Shown in pieces: positions 7,387-15,643 of a DNA stretch of 64,000 bases; the first letter of the stretch is position 1; the number at the start of each line of letters is the position of its first letter. Location of the stretch: positions 16,957 through 80,956 of the forward strand of contig NZ_FNEN01000003.1 of assembly GCF_900100185.1 (NCBI RefSeq), read 5' to 3'. This DNA comes from Natribacillus halophilus. Lineage in GTDB: Bacteria; Bacillota; Bacilli; Bacillales; Marinococcaceae. The position numbers were made by a program, and so were the translations under genes. Under the pieces are notes generated by a model that was not told the origin of the DNA, searched no databases, and saw nothing but the letters and a program-made list of their open reading frames with translations.

Positions 7387-8448
7387 TTAAATCGTTCTTT
7401 TGAAAACCCAAAGGTTTTGGACAAAAAAGGCTGCTTGTTTTCCACCGAGCTTGATGATTTCTTTTGCGTCTTTTCTATACTCTTCGTTTGCCTTAACCTT
7501 GTCATCTGATAAATAAAGTGCGTATAACCCTTTCTTTATCAATAGATGAAATTTCTCATCGGGTAATCCTTTCAATCTTTTTGTCGCTTCATGATCGATA
7601 TATTTAAATCTCTCAAGCATATCTTTTTTATTTTCATAGTATGCAACAAAATTCATTTCATTCTCCCGGCGATCTTCTTCCTGATCGATAAAATAATCAA
7701 GCATAATATGCAAACCCTGGACCCACGGGAAATAGGTTTCTTTAATACGTTTGGACTCTTCTTTCGTTCTCGCGCCACTTGCCGCATAGGCCGCGAGGCA
7801 GTACAAAGCAAGGGTTGAAGCAACGGCACAGGAAAACTCGTACCAGCGCATGCCCGGGACCAGATCCTTGTTGTCGCTGTAGTACTTGAATAATAAATCT
7901 TCGCGACGGTCTTCGTCTACATGTTTATAAACCTGGAAATCTATATAGTATTGGGATACTTCTTTCATATCCTCTTTCATGGCAGAGAAACCCGGAAACT
8001 TAACAATGGCCTCTCGACAGCTCGTAACCATTTTTTCAAGGTATCCATCGTCTGCAAAGCCCGGTCTGTATTGGTAATAGTTGCCGAGCTGGCCCCTGGG
8101 TTCCAGGCTGTCCAGTAACGCCTGGTGGATGGAACGAAAATCATCAGGGTTGCGCGCATCGTTTTTATCACAAAGGGTGTCCAAATAATCACAGATGGAT
8201 TGATAAGCGACCATAAATTTAATGTAAGCATCCTGGTTATCCCCGGCCAGCAAGGCTAATATGCTTCCGCCTTCACAATGGAATGTTTTATCGCTGACCG
8301 TCCATGTCGCCTGTTCACGGATTTCCTTATCTTTTATGTCCTCTCCTTCTCTTTTCCAGAATTCAAGTTGTTGACGTGCTTTTGGCAGCGTTTCCTTTTT
8401 TGCTCTTTGTATAATCTTTACTGGGTTTGCAGGTATAGATTTAGGCAA
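7387..8448 (-). CDS. ytpB: Tetraprenyl-beta-curcumene synthase
   Basis: YtpB cyclises tetraprenyl (C35) diphosphate to tetraprenyl-beta-curcumene, the first step toward sporulenes and related sesquarterpenes, which protect spores from oxidation. The 353-residue product is full length for the DUF2600 family. SICDYLDTLCDKNDARNPDDF carries the aspartate-rich stretch, and GLHIMLDYFIDQEEDRREN the second metal-binding-like stretch. No signal peptide. In B. subtilis ytpB follows ytpA; here a YtkA-like lipoprotein gene follows instead, and a membrane-anchored alpha/beta hydrolase gene stands divergently just upstream. Confidence 0.85.
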   Translation of the reverse strand: MPKSIPANPVKIIQRAKKETLPKARQQLEFWKREGEDIKDKEIREQATWTVSDKTFHCEGGSILALLAGDNQDAYIKFMVAYQSICDYLDTLCDKNDARNPDDFRSIHQALLDSLEPRGQLGNYYQYRPGFADDGYLEKMVTSCREAIVKFPGFSAMKEDMKEVSQYYIDFQVYKHVDEDRREDLLFKYYSDNKDLVPGMRWYEFSCAVASTLALYCLAAYAASGARTKEESKRIKETYFPWVQGLHIMLDYFIDQEEDRRENEMNFVAYYENKKDMLERFKYIDHEATKRLKGLPDEKFHLLIKKGLYALYLSDDKVKANEEYRKDAKEIIKLGGKQAAFFVQNLWVFKRTI

Positions 8449-8615
8449 TATTTACACGACCTTTTCTTTTTCTGCATTAACCTTAACATAGAGTGGATGG
8501 CATATTTCACGATGACTAATATATTCACACAAAGTTCACTGGCTAGTGCGAGTTGGCCCAAATTGGAATAATCGACACGGCTCAGGGCAGAGTAAGCAAT
8601 AACGGGGTGAACTTT

Positions 8616-9449
8616 GTGAACTGGAAAAAATGGCTGCTACGGTCAGGCATCGTAGGAATAGTTGTTGCTGCCTTATCCATCGGTTTGTTATATAACTTTC
8701 AGGAGCGAATCATCTTTCAGCAGCCATCGATGAGTCACGCGGAAGCAGAAAAAGTAACCGATCGCTACGATCATGTGAAAGAAATAACTTTTCAGAGCGA
8801 GGGCGGCGAATGGTTACATGGCTGGTTGCTGGATCCGGAAAAAGGGGAGAGCGAGGCAAAGCGGCTGCTCATTTTTTATGGCGGCAACAACGGGGAGCTC
8901 TCCAGGGAAATTCGGAAGATGTCCAGGTATCTTCAAGACTGGTCGGTGCTGCTCGTAAATTATCGAGGGTACGGTATGAGTGAGGGCAGCCCCGGAGAAG
9001 AGGCATTGTATGCCGACGCGCTTATGATTTACGATGAGCTCCAGGATCAACTGGAAGGTGAAATCACGTCTACCTTTCTCATGGGCCGCAGCCTCGGGAC
9101 CGCCGTAGCTACAAAAGTAGCCAGCGAGCGCCAGGTAGATGGTCTGGTTCTCATCTCCCCGTTTGATACGTTGACGGAGGTGGCTCGCCTTCATCTTCCG
9201 TTCTTGCCGGTTTCATGGATTTTGCGTCATCATTTTGACTCCCAGGCCCATATCGGTAACACTTCAGTGCCGCTTTTAGTGATCACAGGTGAAGATGACC
9301 AGATTGTCCCCGCGGAACGATCGCAGGCGTTGTTTGCCGACTATAAAGGGCCTAAGCAATACGAAATACTTACTGACAGAGACCACAAAAATCTTCATAT
9401 GGATGATCGTTTCTGGCCTGCGATCCAACAATTTTTAGACTCGGAATAG
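8616..9449 (+). CDS. Membrane-anchored alpha/beta hydrolase
   Basis: The product has 277 residues. One N-terminal membrane segment (LLRSGIVGIVVAALSIGLLY) is followed by an alpha/beta hydrolase domain. LVNYRGYGMSEG is the strand before the oxyanion region, FLMGRSLGTAVA the nucleophile elbow G-x-S-x-G with its serine, EDDQIVPAERSQ the acid region, and DHKNLHMDD supplies the histidine. This is the BEM46/FrsA-like family of serine hydrolases; substrate unknown. I prefer the GTG at 8616 (GGGGTG 6 nt upstream, hydrophobic anchor begins at once) over an upstream start at 8553. It is divergent from ytpB. Confidence 0.75.
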   Translation: MNWKKWLLRSGIVGIVVAALSIGLLYNFQERIIFQQPSMSHAEAEKVTDRYDHVKEITFQSEGGEWLHGWLLDPEKGESEAKRLLIFYGGNNGELSREIRKMSRYLQDWSVLLVNYRGYGMSEGSPGEEALYADALMIYDELQDQLEGEITSTFLMGRSLGTAVATKVASERQVDGLVLISPFDTLTEVARLHLPFLPVSWILRHHFDSQAHIGNTSVPLLVITGEDDQIVPAERSQALFADYKGPKQYEILTDRDHKNLHMDDRFWPAIQQFLDSE

Positions 9450-9475
9450 GAAAAGCAGCAAAAACCTATCAAGGT

Positions 9476-11146
9476 TTATTTTCCCAGCACCCCTTTTATG
9501 ACCAAGTTGGTCAAGTTCGGCACCATCTCAAACGAATAAGTCATTTCCACCCGCTCCAGTCGTTTATGGGCATCCATCCCATATGGGCCGATATTAATGA
9601 CCGGCACGTTGATATCACGGATATCCTGATATTGCACATAATGCTTCGTGCCCCATCCGGGATTATTGTTCTCGATGGCTTCAATACCGGCATCATCGTC
9701 ACTTAACGCGATAAAACTGGCATCCGAAATATACGGGAAAAAGTTCCGCACAGCAATCGGGCGCTCGTATAGGGGCTGAACAGATTTGACCGCAAAGTCA
9801 AGGGCATCGATAAGATGTCGCTCATCTTCCGTTTTTCCCGTTAATTCAATCCGCGGCGAGTATAGAGATGAATAGAAAAGAATGATGGCGGGACTTTTAT
9901 CTTCCATCCATGCCCACGCTTCCTCGACGACGCGCGCAGCAAACATGCGTGTGTCCAATGAGTCATCATGCAATAATGACTGCTTAAAATCATCCATATG
10001 GCGAATAAATGGATCGCCATGTGCTTCAATCAGTAGTTCCTCCATTTCCTCATACAGAAAAACACGCGGTTGCCACGGTATTGTTTTGTAAGGCTGCCGG
10101 CTGATTTCGCAGAATGCCCGGTATTTTTCCGCAAATGTATCAAGCGCATTTGTAAAAGCGATATGCGCTTGCCCCTTCAGTTTTTCCAATACCTCTTTCG
10201 GCGACCAGGAATGGATGAAAAAATTGTAATAAACATAGGCGGATAATGCCGTTTGCACGGTATAGCTCGGTTTCAGGTCTGTCTGCTTTAATGATACCGG
10301 CGGGGTGGTTATCTCCCCCAAAGCTTCATTACAAAGCTCCGGATTATAGCTGATTTGCCTGGTCAGTTCCGCCGCGATAAAGTTGGGATCAAGTCCGTCA
10401 AACGCATCCCCGACATGCGTCTCGGCACCGGTTATCAAAAAGGATGGCAGGAGTTTACCGGCCGCTCCTTTATATATGTAACGTTTCTCATCTCCCTCGG
10501 ATCGCGGTGAGACAAAATCACTGTTCACAGCAGCGACATAATCAAAATGATGTGTTTCTTTCCAGCTTTTCAACGTTTTGAGAGCGGAGAGAATCCCATG
10601 GGAGCCGTCCTCCTCATCACACTCGGCGACAAATACGAGGTTTCCTTCCAATTCTTCGGGATGCGCGGCGTAATATTTCAACAGATAGAGATGACTGGCG
10701 AGACCGCTTTTCATATCGAGGGCACCCCTGCCGAACAACCAGTCTCCGGATTGCAACTGCTCGCTCACGGAAGTCGGGATATCTTCTTTTTGCAAATGCT
10801 CCATCCATTCATCCGGCATAAATGCATAGTCGTGTAATTGATTAAAATCATCGACGCCGACCGTATCCATATGCCCCATCAGGATAACGGTCCGATGGCT
10901 CTCACACTTCGTCCCTTTCACAAAAGCCAGGACATTATACCGCTCCAACTCATCATTCGTCGTCTGCTCAATCGTCACTTGAGACGGATTGTCTGTAAAA
11001 TAAGGAAAAGAAGAAAGCAACGTATACAACGAATGGGCCATCACCTTTTCCCCTTCTGTTTTAACAATACTTTGGATAGCGACGAGCTGCTTCGTCAAGG
11101 CAAGGACTTCTTCGCGACTATCCATCATTTCAGCTTGTGAGCGCAT
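9476..11146 (-). CDS. rocB: M20 family metallopeptidase, RocB-like
   Basis: The product has 556 residues, near the usual length of RocB, a protein of arginine utilisation whose enzymatic activity is not established. The M20 metal-binding motifs are visible: ILMGHMDTVG (His and Asp), GRGALDMKSGLA, ECDEEDGSHG (catalytic Glu pair), and a late IGPYGMDAHKRLERVE carrying the last histidine. Two domains, catalytic and lid, are expected. The start at 11146 has AGGGGGT 6 nt before it; a slightly longer frame to 11173 lacks such a site. No roc genes are adjacent, so assignment rests on the sequence alone. Cytoplasmic, no signal peptide. Confidence 0.8.
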   Translation of the reverse strand: MRSQAEMMDSREEVLALTKQLVAIQSIVKTEGEKVMAHSLYTLLSSFPYFTDNPSQVTIEQTTNDELERYNVLAFVKGTKCESHRTVILMGHMDTVGVDDFNQLHDYAFMPDEWMEHLQKEDIPTSVSEQLQSGDWLFGRGALDMKSGLASHLYLLKYYAAHPEELEGNLVFVAECDEEDGSHGILSALKTLKSWKETHHFDYVAAVNSDFVSPRSEGDEKRYIYKGAAGKLLPSFLITGAETHVGDAFDGLDPNFIAAELTRQISYNPELCNEALGEITTPPVSLKQTDLKPSYTVQTALSAYVYYNFFIHSWSPKEVLEKLKGQAHIAFTNALDTFAEKYRAFCEISRQPYKTIPWQPRVFLYEEMEELLIEAHGDPFIRHMDDFKQSLLHDDSLDTRMFAARVVEEAWAWMEDKSPAIILFYSSLYSPRIELTGKTEDERHLIDALDFAVKSVQPLYERPIAVRNFFPYISDASFIALSDDDAGIEAIENNNPGWGTKHYVQYQDIRDINVPVINIGPYGMDAHKRLERVEMTYSFEMVPNLTNLVIKGVLGK

Positions 11147-11460
11147 TTCGTGACCCCCTACTATTGATTCCATACGATTCTATTATATACACCTCACTCC
11201 GCAAGCATCCACCTCGGCACATTTTCCTCGTCCATGTCTTCGAAAAGTTTCTGCCATGCGTGCTCGATTTAAAAATGCGACACCTACCGCTCTTACTGCG
11301 TAGCGGGATATCAGTTTGAACACCGCCACCGTGGTTTCAGTCAATGCATGCGAATGAGCGTACAAGTGTACACGAATGGCATAGTTAAGCTCATCTGTGT
11401 TTGCAAACGGCGACAGCGCTTGCTATGTACAAAGATCGGCATTGCTAAAGATTGGATTCA
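11147..11460. other. Gene-free stretch
   Basis: I see no gene with a start site. One minus-strand frame near 11205-11275 reads EHAWQKLFEDMDEENVP and then RWMLAE and a stop, which could be the tail of a decayed gene, but it is too short to name. Confidence 0.3.
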
Positions 11461-11461
11461 T

Positions 11462-11542
11462 GAAAAAAGCCCCGCCCCCTATTTTTTTTCTCGTTATAAA
11501 TATCGAGCGTTTGAGAAAAAAGGGGGCGGGAACGAATATTTT
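11462..11542. terminator. Strong bidirectional terminator
   Basis: GCCCCGCCCCCTA and its near-complement AGGGGGCGGG lie about 40 nt apart, each flanked by A- or T-runs on the outer and inner sides. It ends the minus-strand gene that stops at 11542. Confidence 0.7.
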
Positions 11543-12243
11543 TAAAGTATCCAGCCCAGGGGGCCATCCTCATTGATCAAATCCATGATCGCATAGACCG
11601 AGATGGGAAAATACGGTATGCCATATACATAGGGCATAAGTTCATATAAGTCAAAATAAATAACAAGGGTTTTGTCTGCTACATAAAACGGCTGCTCTGT
11701 AGTGATCCCTTCATACGGTCCCAGAATATGTTCGAACCAACCTCGTTCCTCCAATTGTGCCTGGATGATGGCATTCAGCCTCGGAATAAAATCCACACCT
11801 GGCGCAAATAACTCCGTAAGAGTGTACGCCCTTCCCGTTCGCGAATCAAACGTCAACGCCCGTTCTACCGTCATGCCGTGTGCGCCGCCGGCAAACGAAT
11901 ACACAGTATGAGTCAAACTCAATACATGCCGTTGATTGTTTTTCAGATCAAAGCCACCCGTTAGTTCTGAAACACCGTCGCCATATCCCTGATCATAAAG
12001 CAGCTGCTGCACCTGTTGCTGGATGGCGACATTCATACCAGCCTCTGCCTGCGGATTCGTCCAACCGGCCACCTCTGCATAATACATATCCACCCATGGT
12101 TGCAGGATATGCCAGGGCACAATCCCTACCGGTAAAGCCGAAACATTCACATTATCACTCTCCCTTAATGTATACATATGAGCCGGCAACGTAAAACAGA
12201 CATACAGAGCTGTGATGCGAAATTGGTGGTTGTCATCTTGCAT
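11542..12243 (-). CDS. DUF3298/DUF4163-type protein
   Basis: The product has about 233 residues. The middle part, HTVYSFAGGAHGMTVERAL followed by FDSRTGRAYTLTELFAPG, is typical of the DUF3298 (RsiV/PdaC-like) C-terminal domain, which in RsiV binds lysozyme and in PdaC accompanies a deacetylase. No membrane segment or clear signal peptide is seen, so the location is uncertain. The start is unclear: candidate codons are the ATG at 12243, an ATG at 12252 and a TTG at 12273, none with a good binding site. It overlaps the end of the regulator gene (stop at 12233), so translational coupling is likely. Confidence 0.6.
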   Translation of the reverse strand: MQDDNHQFRITALYVCFTLPAHMYTLRESDNVNVSALPVGIVPWHILQPWVDMYYAEVAGWTNPQAEAGMNVAIQQQVQQLLYDQGYGDGVSELTGGFDLKNNQRHVLSLTHTVYSFAGGAHGMTVERALTFDSRTGRAYTLTELFAPGVDFIPRLNAIIQAQLEERGWFEHILGPYEGITTEQPFYVADKTLVIYFDLYELMPYVYGIPYFPISVYAIMDLINEDGPLGWIL

Positions 12244-12436
12244 ATTTATCATTGAAATATACAAGCGTATCAACTGAAACCCGCAACGCTTTGGCTAACA
12301 GGAAAATCGAATAGACCTCCGTTTCTCCCGGAAAGCCCCTTTCCTCAAAAGCTTGCAATGTTTCCAGATCCAGTTCTGCTAAATCGGCCAGTTCTTCGCG
12401 TGTCATTTTTAACGCCAACCGAAAATCCTTGATCAT
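12233..12436 (-). CDS. Small XRE-family HTH regulator
   Basis: The product has 67 residues, almost entirely a helix-turn-helix domain: LALKMTREELADLAELDLET is helix 1 to helix 3 and the C-terminal part VYSIFLLAKALRVSVDTLV is the usual XRE closing pattern. The ATG at 12436 has AAGGGGGG 7 nt upstream. Its promoter region contains TGACA-N5-TGTCA, which recurs upstream of the McrB-like gene at 1641-1696, so autoregulation and control of a second locus are plausible. The next gene overlaps its end. Size and autoregulatory layout resemble phage-type repressors and restriction-modification controller proteins, but no direct evidence ties it to either. Confidence 0.75.
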   Translation of the reverse strand: MIKDFRLALKMTREELADLAELDLETLQAFEERGFPGETEVYSIFLLAKALRVSVDTLVYFNDKYAR

Positions 12437-12498
12437 GAAAAAAGCCCCCCTTGAAGTATTCGTGTTGATTTTGCCGTTTCTGAGTTGTCTTATCATCT

Positions 12499-12541
12499 AT
12501 TCTAAAGCTCAAAGTGACAACTACTGTCAGCGAACAACAAT
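12499..12541 (-). promoter_or_regulatory. Promoter with TGACA-N5-TGTCA operator upstream of the XRE gene
   Basis: The inverted repeat TGACA-ACTAC-TGTCA lies at 12515-12529 and a minus-strand -10-like TAGAAT at 12504-12499. The whole block is nearly the same as 1641-1696. Confidence 0.6.
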
Positions 12542-12640
12542 TCTTTCTTTACAGAGGGAAAAAATCGAATAAAGTTGAGCATATTAAATGTCCGATGGGT
12601 ACTCCCCACCGGACACTTCTTTTGCAAAGTCAATTTTTCG

Positions 12641-12681
12641 TAAAAACAAAACAACCTCCCTGCTAATGTTTAGCAAGGAGG
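12641..12681 (-). terminator. Terminator of the 3D-domain gene
   Basis: CCTCCTTGCTAA...TTAGCAGGGAGG on the minus strand, followed by TTGTTTTGTTTTT. Confidence 0.75.
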
Positions 12682-12695
12682 CTGCTATTGGGTTA

Positions 12696-13448
12696 TTAAT
12701 CCAAAACTGTTACTTCAACGTCTTGCCGACCGAAGTTCATTGCTTCGTCTTGAGTAGGAACATGAAGGTCGATTTTTTCGCCATTGATCGCTCCACCAGT
12801 ATCGGCAGCAACGGCTTCACCATAGCCTTCAACATGAACGGTGGATCCGAGAGGAATAACATTAGGGTCAACGGCTACAACGTTTGCGTTGCGATCATTG
12901 TTAAGATCTTTGCCTGTGGCTGTTACCCCCGAGCACCCGTCACAATCTGCCGTGTAGGCTGTTGCTTCCATTGTAAAGCTATCGCCTTCCGCTTCGGAAG
13001 TAGAACCTTCGGAACCTGTGCCTTCTTCAGCTCCTGATTGTTCTTCAGTGCCTTGTTCTTCGGTTGCTGCTTCTTCTTCAGTTCCTTCTTCAGCCGTTTC
13101 GTTATTTCCATCGGAACTACCGGTAGATTCGCTGGCAACTATGTTATCAAGGGCTTCTTGCGTTGCAGGGCCTGCCACACCATAGAAGTTGCCGGCCGGA
13201 GAAGAAATCCCGTTATCCAGTTGAAAGTCCTGAACGGCACTTAACGTTCTTGGCCCAAAGGTATGCCCCGTTGAACCATTAAAATAACCCAGTTCCTTTA
13301 ACGTGACCTGAAGCTCGTTGACATCGTCACTTACATCTCCACTCATCATTTGATATGATTCAGTGAAGGAAGCGTCTGCCGCGTTTGGCGCTGAAAGCAT
13401 ACCGACTGTACCTACTGCTGCTACTACGCTTAAGATATATTTTCTCAT
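12696..13448 (-). CDS. Secreted wall protein with peptidoglycan-binding and 3D domains (YocH-like)
   Basis: The product has about 250 residues. A signal peptide (MRKYILSVVAAVGTVGMLSA, cleavage near NAADA-SF) leads to a peptidoglycan-binding domain (VNELQVTLKELGYFNG, RTLSAVQDFQ), an acidic Glu/Gly/Thr linker, and a C-terminal 3D domain: MEATAYTADCDGCSGVTATG, VVAVDPNVIPLG, and the aspartates of VAADTGGAI and KIDLHVPT. 3D-domain proteins such as YocH and Rpf-like factors act on cell-wall glycans. The start at 13448 is chosen because the signal peptide begins there. A WalR-type box lies about 240 bp upstream, in keeping with WalRK control of yocH in B. subtilis. Confidence 0.8.
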   Translation of the reverse strand: MRKYILSVVAAVGTVGMLSAPNAADASFTESYQMMSGDVSDDVNELQVTLKELGYFNGSTGHTFGPRTLSAVQDFQLDNGISSPAGNFYGVAGPATQEALDNIVASESTGSSDGNNETAEEGTEEEAATEEQGTEEQSGAEEGTGSEGSTSEAEGDSFTMEATAYTADCDGCSGVTATGKDLNNDRNANVVAVDPNVIPLGSTVHVEGYGEAVAADTGGAINGEKIDLHVPTQDEAMNFGRQDVEVTVLD

Positions 13449-13686
13449 AAAAGATTCATTCACCCATCTGTATGATGAAGTAAATGGTCACCTCCGTAAT
13501 TATTATTTGTTCCAAGTCTAGATTGTAGCTGCAGTCATTTAAGCTTTCAACAGCTTTAATCGTTTTGTTGTCAAGGTGTAATATCAGACTTGTGTCCCGG
13601 ATGCCGGGAAATAAATAATAAATATATGGAAATGACTATCAAAAGCGTACAAACATGTTCTATGTCGATATAAAGATAGCGATAAC

Positions 13687-13703
13687 TGTAATATTTTTGT
13701 AAC
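13687..13703 (+). promoter_or_regulatory. WalR (YycF) box
   Basis: TGTAAT-ATTTT-TGTAAC fits the published WalR consensus TGTWAH-N5-TGTWAH at every position. It lies upstream of the minus-strand 3D-domain wall gene and downstream of the AbgT gene end. Confidence 0.6.
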
Positions 13704-13739
13704 TATTATAAAATGGGAATATGCTACTTCCTTAAATCT

Positions 13740-15272
13740 TTAAGGGTAGTATATCGGCGAATTTGGCCCCAATTCCCAACCGAAAAATACCCATACGAAC
13801 AAGAGCAACGACCAGGCGATCATAAAGAAAATCGAGAACGGCAGCATCACGGAAATGAGCGTCCCGATGCCCATTTTGCGGTCATATTGCTGGGCAAAGG
13901 CAATAATGACGGCAAAATAGGTCATCAGCGGCGTGATGATATTCGTCGTCGAATCCGCCACGCGATAAGTAGCCTGGGTGATTTCCGGGGAGAAGCCGAT
14001 CTGCATCATAATCGGCACGAAAACCGGTGCCAACATTGCCCATTTAGCAGAGGCACTACCGACGAACAGGTTGATGAAGGCCGTGACCAACAGGAAGCCG
14101 ATGAGAACCGGGAAGCCACCCAGATCGAGATTATTCAGGAATTCACCGCCGTAAATGCCGAGAATCAAGCCTAAGTTGGTTTCGTCAAAGTAAGCGATAA
14201 ATTGCCCGGCGGTAAAAGCAAGCACGATGAACATCGCCATGGAGGCCATTGTATCGGACATTTGCCTCACCACATCGGCATCGTTTCGCGTTTCTTTCGT
14301 AACAATGCCGTAGACGAGACCGGGGATGAAAAATAAAATAAGTAAAACGACGACGAGCGATTCCATAAACGGGGATTCTACGATCGCTTGCGGTTCTTCC
14401 CCGCGCATCGGCCCCCATTCCGGTACGACGAGTAAACTCATTAAGCCGGCTGCGATGAGCACAGACACGACCGCCCACATAATGCCTCTTTTCTCCGTGG
14501 CGGTGATCTGCTCAAGCTCTCCTCTAAATTCACCATCCCAGGCACCAAGCCGGGGTTCTACAATTTTTTCCGACACCCACGTGCCGACAATCGTCAATAA
14601 AAATGTCGAAACGATGATAAACCAATAGTTCATTGCGATGTTCATCGTTTCCGCGTATTCCGGATCAATCGTTGCCGCTGCGTCCCGCGTCAGTTCAGCA
14701 AGCATCGGATCCGTGGCCGACAGTAACAAATTGGCGCTAAAGCCGCCGGAAACCCCGGCAAAAGCGGTCGCCAAACCTGCGAGAGGATGACGGTTGAGCG
14801 CGGAATAAATCAGCGCCCCTAACGGTGGAAGCACGACATAACCCGCGTCGGAAGCGACGCTGGACATAATGGCCGCGAACACCAGCCCCGCTGTAATCAG
14901 ACGATTGGGAATGGCAAGGACGAACCCGCGCAAACAGGCACTGATCAGCCCACTCTGTTCGCATACGCCGATCCCGAGCATCGTCGCCAGCACGACGCCG
15001 AGCGGAGCGAAGCCGATGAAATTATCGACCATACTCGTGAATATGTACTCGATCCCCTCGCCGGAAAGCAAATTCAAGACCTCCAGCGTCTCGCCCGGTT
15101 CCGCGGGATCTTCCACGCTTATATCAAAACTGGCGACAATCGCGGAAACAATGATGACGATAACCGCCAAAATCGCGAATAGTGTAACCGGATGGGGCAA
15201 CCTGTTGCCTGTTTTTTCGATAAAATCAAGAAAGCGTTGGAAAAATCCTTTTTTTTCCGCCGTTTCTGCCAT
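13740..15272 (-). CDS. AbgT family transporter
   Basis: The product has 510 residues, the family length. AbgT-type carriers take up p-aminobenzoyl-glutamate or export antimetabolites using an ion gradient. Landmarks: N-terminal IEKTGNRLPHPVTLFAILA, FAPLGVVLATMLGIGVCEQSG, MSSVASDAGYVVLPPLGALI, and the C-terminal half SASAKWAMLAPVFVPI and ADSTTNIITPLMTYF. About ten to thirteen hydrophobic segments are visible. Peptidase genes of the Abg type are not adjacent, though the M20 gene rocB lies 2.5 kb away. A perfect palindrome upstream at 15291-15306 may be its operator. Confidence 0.85.
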   Translation of the reverse strand: MAETAEKKGFFQRFLDFIEKTGNRLPHPVTLFAILAVIVIIVSAIVASFDISVEDPAEPGETLEVLNLLSGEGIEYIFTSMVDNFIGFAPLGVVLATMLGIGVCEQSGLISACLRGFVLAIPNRLITAGLVFAAIMSSVASDAGYVVLPPLGALIYSALNRHPLAGLATAFAGVSGGFSANLLLSATDPMLAELTRDAAATIDPEYAETMNIAMNYWFIIVSTFLLTIVGTWVSEKIVEPRLGAWDGEFRGELEQITATEKRGIMWAVVSVLIAAGLMSLLVVPEWGPMRGEEPQAIVESPFMESLVVVLLILFFIPGLVYGIVTKETRNDADVVRQMSDTMASMAMFIVLAFTAGQFIAYFDETNLGLILGIYGGEFLNNLDLGGFPVLIGFLLVTAFINLFVGSASAKWAMLAPVFVPIMMQIGFSPEITQATYRVADSTTNIITPLMTYFAVIIAFAQQYDRKMGIGTLISVMLPFSIFFMIAWSLLLFVWVFFGWELGPNSPIYYP

Positions 15273-15290
15273 ACGAATGACCTCCTGTTT

Positions 15291-15306
15291 TTGGTATTGT
15301 TACCAA
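15291..15306. promoter_or_regulatory. Palindromic operator candidate upstream of the AbgT gene
   Basis: TTGGTA-TTGT-TACCAA is a perfect 6-4-6 palindrome, 18 nt before the start codon and just outside the GGAGG ribosome binding site, a position where a repressor could block transcription. Confidence 0.45.
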
Positions 15307-15360
15307 AATAGGCCTTTCTATGTATGGCCGAATCGGGGTTTGGTTGATAAATCAAAGCAT

Positions 15361-15398
15361 AAAAAAAGCTGACCTCAATTAATCGTTTGAAATCAGCA
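15361..15398 (-). terminator. Terminator after the Wadjet remnant operon
   Basis: GCTGA...TCAGC with partly paired inner sequence, followed on the minus strand by TTTTTTT. Confidence 0.6.
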
Positions 15399-15410
15399 GA
15401 TCTTCGTGCA

Positions 15411-15623
15411 TTAATTAACGGTCGCCTTGAACCTATGGATTTCCATGTCGTGCTTGGCGACTTGACTGCGCAAATAGTCAATATCGATATTTTGGCTTCT
15501 TGATTCTTTTAACAGCTCTTTGTGCAGTTGCTGGGATTCTTCATGGCGCTGGCGGTTCAATTGCTGTTCTTCGGCGAATCCAGTTTCCAGCTTGTAATGC
15601 GATTCTATCTCTCTACCATTCAT
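15411..15623 (-). CDS. Small helical protein after jetD
   Basis: The product has about 70 residues, rich in Glu, Gln, Lys and Arg (LETGFAEEQQLNRQRHEE, LHKELLKESRSQNIDIDYL), with a heptad-like pattern that suggests a helical or coiled-coil peptide. The start is uncertain: the ATG at 15623 has no good binding site, and translation may re-start after jetD, which ends at 15644; a GTG at 15668 within jetD is also in frame. I recognise no family. It is co-oriented with jetC and jetD and precedes their terminator, so it may be an accessory product of that locus. Confidence 0.5.
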   Translation of the reverse strand: MNGREIESHYKLETGFAEEQQLNRQRHEESQQLHKELLKESRSQNIDIDYLRSQVAKHDMEIHRFKATVN

Positions 15624-15643
15624 TATACTACGATGATCTTTCG

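Noticed and set aside
6888..7505. Long form of the YtkA-like protein starting at 7505
   Set aside because: The added residues overlap ytpB coding sequence, and the lipoprotein signal with a good binding site begins at 7367.
12590..12616. Member of the 52-bp repeat family
   Set aside because: It has GTCCG...CGGAC but only one unit and a different core; it is better seen as a single hairpin. The degV terminator was set aside for the same reason.
13500..13735. c-di-AMP (ydaO-type) riboswitch upstream of the 3D-domain gene
   Set aside because: Such switches precede some wall-hydrolase genes, but I could not find the conserved core here, only a short CCCGG-CAT-CCGGG hairpin.
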